From positions 57,724,937 to 57,788,936 of the forward strand of contig NC_071334.1 of NCBI RefSeq assembly GCF_027744825.2: a stretch of DNA of 64,000 nt. The letters are read 5' to 3'. Position numbers and translations under genes: made by a program. Under the pieces are notes generated by a model. That model saw nothing but the letters and a program-made list of their open reading frames with translations. It was not told the DNA's origin and made no database searches. Below, one piece after another: positions 56,220-64,000 of this stretch. Position 1 is the first letter of the stretch. The number at the start of each line of letters is the position of its first letter. This DNA comes from Synchiropus splendidus. Lineage: Eukaryota; Chordata; Actinopteri; Syngnathiformes; Callionymidae.

Positions 56220-58560
56220 ACTTTGTTATACATTGTCTAAGTTCCTGGGTTGTCGAGGCAAGAAGCGCCGCGGGGGACAAGTGAGTAGAAAGAGGGGCCA
56301 GATGTCTGTGGTCAGAGTGTAGTCAGAGGTGGCTCCTGCGTTCTGAGGTCAGAAGGTTCACTGCGACAGGTCTGGCCTATTTCTGAAGTTTGCTTCCGCG
56401 TGAAGATTTGTTCCGTCTTGCCTTTGGTGTCGTGAGCTGACAAAATATGCATGGATTGGACTTTTCACCTTTCCCGATTTTTATTCCTTGTATAAATCAA
56501 AGCAAAATGGAGCCTTTTATGGTTTGGAGCTCATCCATGTTTGATGTGCAGCCAGGAGGGAGACCTAGATAATAAAAGCTATCAGACAGCCGCTGCTCTG
56601 CATGTGTGTCTGCGCGTGTGTGGGCGAGCGTGCATATGCATGCATATACATGTGTCGCCACTTTGGGAATCTATTTCGTTCCCAAGCATAAATGGCCTCT
56701 TAATGTATTACGACAGAGACATTCAGATGGTTGCAACACACACACGCACGTCTGCCGCGGCTATAAAATGCGACAGAATTAGCTACAGCTGCAAATGAGG
56801 TCAAGCTGTGGAGAATCTCCATCCGGCTCTCTGTCGGTAAAATATATTTAAACAGGCTCTTCTCTTATGGATCTTCCTCAAACATGAATTCATTCAAAAC
56901 AAATCAAACTGCAGTCAGATCCTGTGAGGATTCGGAGGAACTCGAGGGAAACACTCAAAGCTCAGCTCTTCATCGTGATCTGATCACCTGCAGTGATATC
57001 TGCAGCATTTTGTGTGGCCCGGGATGATTTGCTCTGCGGGGGAAATCAATACTCATTTCAGAAACATGACTTAATCATGACTTATTACACAGTAGAGCGA
57101 AGGTCAGACAAGTCGATCTCCTGACATTTGTACAGAACTTCAGCTCAAATCAAGCTTATTGTTCGGTGTGAGGGTTGCAAATTCATTTTGTTGGAACCAG
57201 TTTTTGAGTTTTGTGTGATGTAGTTTGAGAACGAGTGACTTCCCACTTGTGTTAGTTTCATCTTAGAGGTCGAGGAGAAATGTGGGACCAGCCAGACAAA
57301 TCTTCGGTGAAAAGTGAGATCCTCACCAAAGAGTAACTTCAGCCTGAGCAGGGGGCACTCTCACTTTCTAGTTCCTCAAAATTGGATGTCATAATTGATA
57401 GGTAAAGTCTAGTTTCTGGAGGTACATTATATCCCATAACCATCATAGATAGCGTTAGTATCCAAGCGTTCTTTGGGTGCATAAACATGGCATTCATATT
57501 TTTTCTTTTTCAATATCTTGACCAATGTATTTCCCATGGAGGATAAAAATCACATGCAGTATAAAGACACAATTTCAGATATCTTTAGAAAACACTTTCA
57601 CTTATCATTTGACACACACAAAAATGCTTCTGTAAATGTTGTCACTTGTGTCTTTATCCTTCCAAACTGTTAAATGAAAACACTTTTTTGTTTAAGACAG
57701 ACTTTCAGTAGTTGTAAGAGGAGAGAAACCACAGTGTGGCTTCACCAATCCCCTCCAAAAAATAAAAAAAAATCATACTATGTGAAGTGCGGCAAAAAAC
57801 ATGCATCTGAAATACCAGCTCTGAAGGTGAATACGTTAGCCCTTTAATAAATGACATGCTACACCTTTAAAAATGGCAAAACTAAAGTGAGTTAGCGGCT
57901 CATTACTCTTTGCCGCCGCAATTCATTCCCACAGACGGCTGAAAAATATAGCGGAATCACAATTCCTCCTCAGATGTCCTGAAATTCATCGCAGACAATG
58001 TTAATCTCAGAGGTCGTCCGTCACCACGCATGCATCATGTGACACGACACACCATGAGAATAGGAAAGTAACGCACACATGGGCTGGCGCGTTGTTGAAA
58101 TGCAGGTTTATTATGGAAATGGAGGTGATGCATTACTGTCATTAGACGGTCCATGCAGAGATCCGTGAATATGAAGAGTAATGGCAGGTTTTCCACCGAC
58201 ACAGAGCTGTTAACTGCAGTTTATCCAAATCTATTACAGCTGAAACACACTCTCTCATTGTTCACTGCGACACTTACAGTCACACCATGGCAGGATGTGG
58301 ACAGAAAGTGAGCTGCATAATCTTTGGGAATATAACGCTTCAGTCCCCAAACTTCTGCAGCTTTGTGTGCATTTCAGTTAGAGGAACTATCTATGCCAAT
58401 AAGAAATTCCACAATGAACCTGAGTGATCGATGCATGCGTTCATTATCAATCCTTTTCCAATACTCATGGAGCTTCAGGTCCTCAACTTCCTGAAGATTA
58501 GTCTGGACTGTCTTCTTCCAAACAAAGTGGTGTGTGCAGATGTGGAATTTGAGGAGCAGA
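56220..58560. other. Non-coding stretch, nothing recognised
   Basis: Mixed-composition intergenic or intronic DNA without a recognisable gene, RNA or element. Confidence 0.5.
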
Positions 58561-59088
58561 TTAAGGTTCCCTCCAAGCCTCATTGGTGCTCAAGGACGTC
58601 CTCTTCAGACATGTCCTTTCCTCCTCTGACATGCGCTGAGCTGATCTTACCTTCTTCAGTTTTTGTCGCTCAAGCTTCTCTTTGTATAAAACCTGGAGCT
58701 TCTGAAGCTTCATCTTCAGCAATGGGGTCCTCCTCGAAATATCTTTTTGAAGGGCCTCGCGAGCACCGAGTTTGGCCCGCAGGTTCTCCACCTCACCGAG
58801 AAGAGCCTGGCTCTCCATGTGGTGTGCTGCAGCCAACTCCTCCAGGGCTCTTCTTGCTTTCTGGACATGCTCTTCCAGCTGAGCCTGCAGCTTCGCAATA
58901 GTCTGCTGCGACTCTACGTCATGCTGCTCGATTCTTTCTTCTATCTCCATCAATTCGTATTGTTTCTCCTCCACAGCTCTCGTCACAGCAGCGATTTTGA
59001 TCTCAGTTAAGGACTTCTGGCTCTGGCAAAGCTGAAGCTGAGCTCTCAGAGCCACATTCTCCACCATCACACTGTCTTTATCCTGCAT
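58561..59088 (-). CDS. Unidentified coiled-coil protein (175 residues)
   Basis: The reading frame begins MQDKDSVMVENVALRAQLQL and ends TNEAWREP with a TAA stop. Residues about 8-145 form a nearly continuous heptad pattern rich in Glu, Gln, Leu and Lys, with few Gly or Pro (IEERIEQHDVESQQTIAKLQ; VENLRAKLGAREALQKDI). The tail is basic and polar. On the minus strand a CCACAG acceptor-like site lies about 20 bases before the ATG and the frame is open across it, so this may be the last exon of a longer gene. The look is that of ciliary or centrosomal coiled-coil proteins, but I cannot assign a family. There is no stop in 175 codons and the composition is protein-like, which argues against chance. 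Confidence 0.55.
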   Translation of the reverse strand: MQDKDSVMVENVALRAQLQLCQSQKSLTEIKIAAVTRAVEEKQYELMEIEERIEQHDVESQQTIAKLQAQLEEHVQKARRALEELAAAHHMESQALLGEVENLRAKLGAREALQKDISRRTPLLKMKLQKLQVLYKEKLERQKLKKVRSAQRMSEEERTCLKRTSLSTNEAWREP

Positions 59089-59602
59089 GGCTGGACCAGA
59101 GGGGCTTCTGTGGTTGAGGGAATCACCAATCTGGAAATGTTACTCCATCATGGTTGAATGGAGTAAAAAAAAACAACATGCTTTTATAAACTTTTTTCTC
59201 TGGAATGATGTAGTCAACATGAAAGACACATCGAAGCAGTGAGGAAATGACATCATCTGCTCTCCTCGAATATAAAGACAAGAAGTCACTGAATTAGATA
59301 CATAAAGAAGAATTAGCTTGCCTAAAATGTGTCTTTACAGTCGGTGTCCCACACCCTGTGACATCATTTTGTCAAGGCCCCATGAAGTCAAGTGTGTGAC
59401 ATCATTACTTTCACAGTTGTTCACTCTTACCAGGGGTTTTGTTGCCGATCACGGTAGGAAATTCCCCTCACTTACAAGAATAGCAAACAAAGGACAAAAT
59501 CCTGGTTTTGTGGGGCGATGCTGCGATTGAGTGGGAGCCCTCCACACACACCTGTTTCTCTGGAGAGATGTCAGCAGCGATCTGTCTCCGCATGAGCAGA
59601 TC

Positions 59603-59693
59603 AGGACTGGCACCTAGTCCAGGGTGTCCCCTGTTTCTCACCAATGTCAGTCTGGATGGATGTCAGCAACCCTGACTTGGAGAATAAGCCATT
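59603..59693 (+). mobile_element. Truncated fish SINE tail
   Basis: Only the 3' portion is present: ggactggcacctagtccagg, gtgtcccctgtttctcacca, and gtcagcaaccctgacttgga, equivalent to the 3' tails of teleost SINEs. No head is visible. Confidence 0.6.
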
Positions 59694-61346
59694 GTGATGG
59701 GATCCAGGGGAACAATATGCCCACATTAAAGTCCATTAAATTGGTTAAACTCTCTCTGACTATTGACCTTGAATGGGATTTCAAAAGGATCTTGATCATC
59801 TCACCCTTGAATTTGTCAAACTCTGAGAATGAAGCAGCAGTTCCCCCTTGTTGGTGATGCCAACACTGCAGGAGTGATGGTAGAACGTTTCATGGGAGAA
59901 ATAGTGAGCACAGCACGAGCCCAACGTGATTGTAAAATTGAAGGAGGATGCATTTTAATACTTGTTTGTAGTTGGTTGTGAAGGTCTGTCATTTCACACA
60001 CGGAGCAGAGCTGCAGAATTTTGCAGTCGAAAGGAGACAAATGTTCACCATCTTATTTCAACCTTTCCAGCTGCCTTGGAAGCTTTTACAGCCGATGTGG
60101 TGAAGAGCCCTGGGCCCAATTGTGCTCCCACTAAGTCACATAACGTGACCCGTGGGAGCATGAAGGCTTGAAATAAAATCTATACTAATTTAAAGATCAA
60201 ATGAACTGCCCAATACCATTAATAAGAGACCGTCACAACCATGGAAATAGATTTTTAAAAGATGGGGAAGGGATTACGTATTTGTGCTTCACTGTGTAGC
60301 GAGGCTCTGTTGGTGGTGACAGAGAGGACTTCACATATTTAACACCAAGCTGAGACTTTAAACGTGTCCGCCAAGTATTAACTCAAACTGCTACTTCATG
60401 TCTCTTTTTCAAACATTGGTGCTCAATAAATGAATTGTTCTTTGCTGACGGTTTGACATCAACCGTAAACTTGCAAGTGAAAAAATACAGTGTTATACAG
60501 CATCTCAAATAAAGCATTTGACACAGTAAGCTACTCTCCATTAAATGGTTTATTCACTCTCAAAAAACTGCAATTCAGTTGGACTGAAGCACGGTTCTTA
60601 TTAAGACCCGTTTACGCCGCGCTCTCCCCGACAGTGTTCCACGTAGACTGATAATCTACAGACAAGCACGGAGGGAAGATGATGAGGGATGTTCGGCAAA
60701 GTGGCGCTGTGGAGGATCATTCTCTTCCAATTCTCAGCAGGTAATGCCAAAATAATTACGGGGCGAGTCGGCCCAGTGGGCAGGCAGTATCTCATCATTA
60801 TGGACCGAGGCTGATGGGGCTAACAACCTCTAAATGTTCCGCGCTCGCCGGCGAACTCATCAAACGCCGTTCACCTTTTTCGTGAGCATCAGCCGCGACT
60901 CTCACCTTCAGCAGTAGCTTCGTGTTCCATTGTCTCTTTGTTGGGAGCGTTTCAAGTGATTTGTTTTTTTCGTCATTGTCATTTGTGAAGTACCTACTTT
61001 CATATTTTTGGTGAAGTCAACAGGGACGGGATTTTTAAATCACAGACACATTCATTTTTATGAAACGAAATTATGTACCGGGACTGAAGTAAATCATACA
61101 CGAGACCTATGAAATTTGATTTTTGTAAACATGTTAGTGTCTTTGTTCCAGGTTAGTTATTTCAGGTAACCTTGACTCACCTTGTGCTCCACACACACAC
61201 ACAGATGCAGGGCATCATTTTCACCAAAGAGACATCACATTAGGGACAATTCAGCTCATATGATTGACTGCTTCGTATAAAAGGACCTTGAAAAAACATC
61301 TGGGCAAGTGACAAATGTGTCCCTCAGGCTGCCTTTGTGTGAAGGA

Positions 61347-61347
<1 letters not shown>

Positions 61348-61392
<45 letters not shown>

Positions 61393-61404
61393 CACGCACA
61401 CACA
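61348..61404. repeat. (CA)n microsatellite with CG interruptions
   Basis: About 28 CA units with two CG interruptions toward the 3' end. Confidence 0.95.
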
Positions 61405-64000
61405 GTGGGTGTAAGCGAAAGGAAACCCAATAGAGCCTGCAGGTACAGTAGGTGTATGTGAAACATCTGAGGAGACAAACGCTTCAGAAAGGGCACAGTA
61501 AACACACAACTAGTGTATGTATTTGTATAAAAAAATACACAAACAAATGTTGATGCCTAATAATGTACCTTGTAATGTAACCTTTACAAATGATATGTGT
61601 ATTTAGCGGTTAATCATTACAATTCATGCGTAATTTAACCACATATTCGGCTCTTATGAGCCTTATTTTAGGTCTGTTGAGGAACAGAGTGATGAGGGAA
61701 AACAATAGCTGCACCGTGACTGCGAAGAACGCATACATCATTTGTATGCACAGTACTAGACTCTTTAATTAACATGAGCTGAGAGGCTCCTTGCAGCAGG
61801 ATCTCGCTGTTTAAAATACAAGGGCAGAGTCTTTATCGCCGCCGTCTAATGAACCCAAATGAAATTAAAAATGTGACTGTGAGAGGAAATGGAGCCCAAG
61901 TTATCTCTGAGAGAAGGAGCGTCCTCGCCGCACGCTCGACATCAGGCGGCTCCCCCGTGACAGGCCCGCTCTGATCTCACCAAGGAAGGGTGAAGCCTGT
62001 TTCACAGCAGCTTATTTTGTCTGGGTCAGACGTTCCGCCGATGGTTTCATGTCTCCGCGACACCACAGACCGGCTTCATCTAGCCCTGCTCCAGCTCGAG
62101 TGTGAACGAGTCGAGCGGCCCAAAGTGAGAAACGCACGAGTATGTGCGAGCAAGGCGGTTTGCTTTTGTACATTTGGTATAAAACCTTCAGGCTTGGACT
62201 TAACACGTCAACAGATGGCAGAAGTGTCACAAGGCCAACGGTTGGTGATGTTGTTTCACTCTTGCTAACAAGTCCCTTCATGCATTATGCAGATGATGTC
62301 ATCATTATGGCTTCATCAGTTGGTTGTGTTCTAAGAATCATTATCCAGTGGAATCAAACAAATGTTGAAGCAGAGATGAGACAGTGGAAACATGACCTTT
62401 TCAATCAAACCCATGCATGACTGACCCATGAGACCATGACTCCCAAGAACAAGGGGCCTGTGGTGGATGGAGTTGAGGCACAGACAATCTGTTCGTTATA
62501 CAGTAGATAAGAGCTGGCACCTGGCTGCCACAGTGGCAACAGGGTCATCCCAAAAATGGCTCACGATAAAAGTCCAGGTTGACAACACTCCTTGATATTG
62601 TGTTGATGGTCAAACTGTTATTGACCTCTCGAGAGAGTGGCTCCTGCTTTTTGCCACATGTGAACGGAATTGGAAAACCTGAAAAATTACCAAAAACTAC
62701 ACACTCAGTCAAAGACAGCTTCAATTGAATTGGAATGCTGCCTTTTATTCCTTTCATTCACACCAAGATCAGATGTTTGTGGCTTTTTGACTGAGGAATT
62801 GAATAAACCTCTACCCAAAGGTGGATGGCGGGGGGACACCCGAACACCTGCAGACACGCCGGAGGTCAGACAGGAAGCTATAATTTCACCGTCGTGCGGC
62901 ATCTAAAGTGACAGCAGAAGGTCATTCGTGATGATTAAAGAGACTTTACCACAATGATTTTTAAATGACCCTCGAGACGTCTCGACCACCGACACCTTTC
63001 AAGAGAAAATTACTTCAACGTGCCGAGGGAGGGTCGACTCTCTTCCCAGAGTCAGTGAAGGGGGGGCAGAGAGGGACAGCAAAAAAAAAAAAAAAAGCCA
63101 GACAAGATCCAGAGGGGCGTTCGGTCTACAAGGGAGGCATTCAGGCTGAAAAATATGTATTGATATTAAATTGTGGAGAAACAAAATGATGGCGTAACAG
63201 GACTATAACAAATCGGAAGGTCAGCAGCAATTGTATTTAAACTTGGAAGTCAACTACGTAGTTGAGAAATGAAACAAATCCCTTCCTTCCTATAAACAGA
63301 ACTCATAATTCACAGTTTTCACAAGCAATAACGTAAATGACAATCTTGTTTTTACTGTAAACAAGTACTGCACTTGACTTCAGGTAGAACATTACAGCGT
63401 GATCAAATCCAAAATCCCTCCCATTTTACTGTAATCTTGATAAATCTGACAGTAAAATGAGTCTAGTTTCAGGGCCAAACATCCAAGGAAAACCCTCCGC
63501 TGCTCTCACAGCACAGACCTGCAGGTACTGCGAGGGGCCACATGGGGAGAGAAAGACAGGCGGGTCGCCCAGAGCAACATAGCTGGCCATCCAAGAACAA
63601 TTCCAGTCAGCACCAATGGGAATATGAGCCCCAGTGCAATCGCAGCACACACACACGTCGAGACACACACACACATATTCCTGCAGGTCGTTCCTTAAAG
63701 CCGCTGATACAGAGGTTTTGGCAATCGCCGACACTGATGGTATGACGGCTAATTTCACCTTCTCAAGTGTGTGCATGTGTGTGTGATAATCACCTTGAGC
63801 CAGCCCCGAGATCAGCCAGGAAACACACACACACACGCACACACACTTTTGCAGCGCTTCAGAACTGAAGCATGTAAACAAGCGTCACAGCCTCACCTCC
63901 ACACTTGATTCAAGGTCATAAGAAAAACATAAACACAGATGAATGAGATGTTTTATGACTTTTGAAGATTAGTGACAGTAAAATACGCTGTGTGTGATAA

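Larger units (their letters stand above)
59089..64000. other. Non-coding stretch to window end
   Basis: It contains the SINE tail (59.6 kb), a (CA)n tract at 61348-61404, a possible reverse-transcriptase remnant near 62.28 kb, CA runs at 63.64-63.68 and 63.82-63.85 kb, and moderately GC-rich patches (60600-60900, 61790-61980) that could be conserved regulatory DNA. No gene recognised. Confidence 0.5.

Noticed and set aside
58431..58901. 156-codon plus-strand frame
   Set aside because: Antisense shadow of the minus-strand coiled-coil frame.

Overview
The window looks like nuclear DNA of a ray-finned (teleost) fish. Genes have GT-AG introns, dinucleotide and tetranucleotide microsatellites are abundant, fish-type SINEs and non-autonomous hAT elements occur, and the best-preserved protein is the TGF-beta/activin signal transducer Smad2 in its typical vertebrate exon structure. 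Coding content is low. I can support two firm genes and one probable small gene; nearly all other short open frames are chance frames in introns, microsatellites or transposon remnants.

Layout. 1-28,950 is a long non-coding stretch: CA repeats, copies of a dispersed repeat with a 'gaccaattcttgacaaaac' core, a diverged 0.9 kb segment pair (7.4 and 9.6 kb), fold-back/hAT elements (19.0, 22.0 and 24.5 kb), a SINE (20.8 kb), a (CA)37 and a (TA)47 tract. 28,950-41,200 is smad2 on the minus strand, with 10 coding exons (472 residues), a non-coding first exon, and a GC- and CpG-rich promoter with two CCAAT boxes. About 0.5 kb further on, and divergently oriented, is a B3GNT2-like glycosyltransferase of family GT31 (plus strand, 444 residues, intronless coding region, one intron in the 5' UTR). 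A 611 bp GATA/GACA tract ends about 24 bp from that intron's acceptor.

The 3' end of the glycosyltransferase gene (last 54 coding bases plus 3' UTR) is tandemly duplicated (44,246-46,704). The copies appear identical by eye except for 527 bp present in only one. The junction carries a short filler that matches a site 2.7 kb downstream, which is the signature of replication template switching. From 46.7 kb to 64 kb the window is again mostly non-coding: SINE and hAT elements (including a clean 906 bp hAT element with an 8 bp target duplication at 55.3 kb), LINE-like debris, and one 175-residue coiled-coil reading frame on the minus strand at 58.6-59.1 kb.

Functionally, Smad2 carries activin/Nodal/TGF-beta signals from receptor to nucleus, and the B3GNT2-like enzyme would extend poly-N-acetyllactosamine chains in the Golgi. 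The two share a divergent promoter region, but nothing seen here links their biochemistry. I found no undescribed multi-gene system. The most unusual signals are the template-switch duplication, the repeat-laden 5' UTR intron and the diverged alternative exon of smad2.
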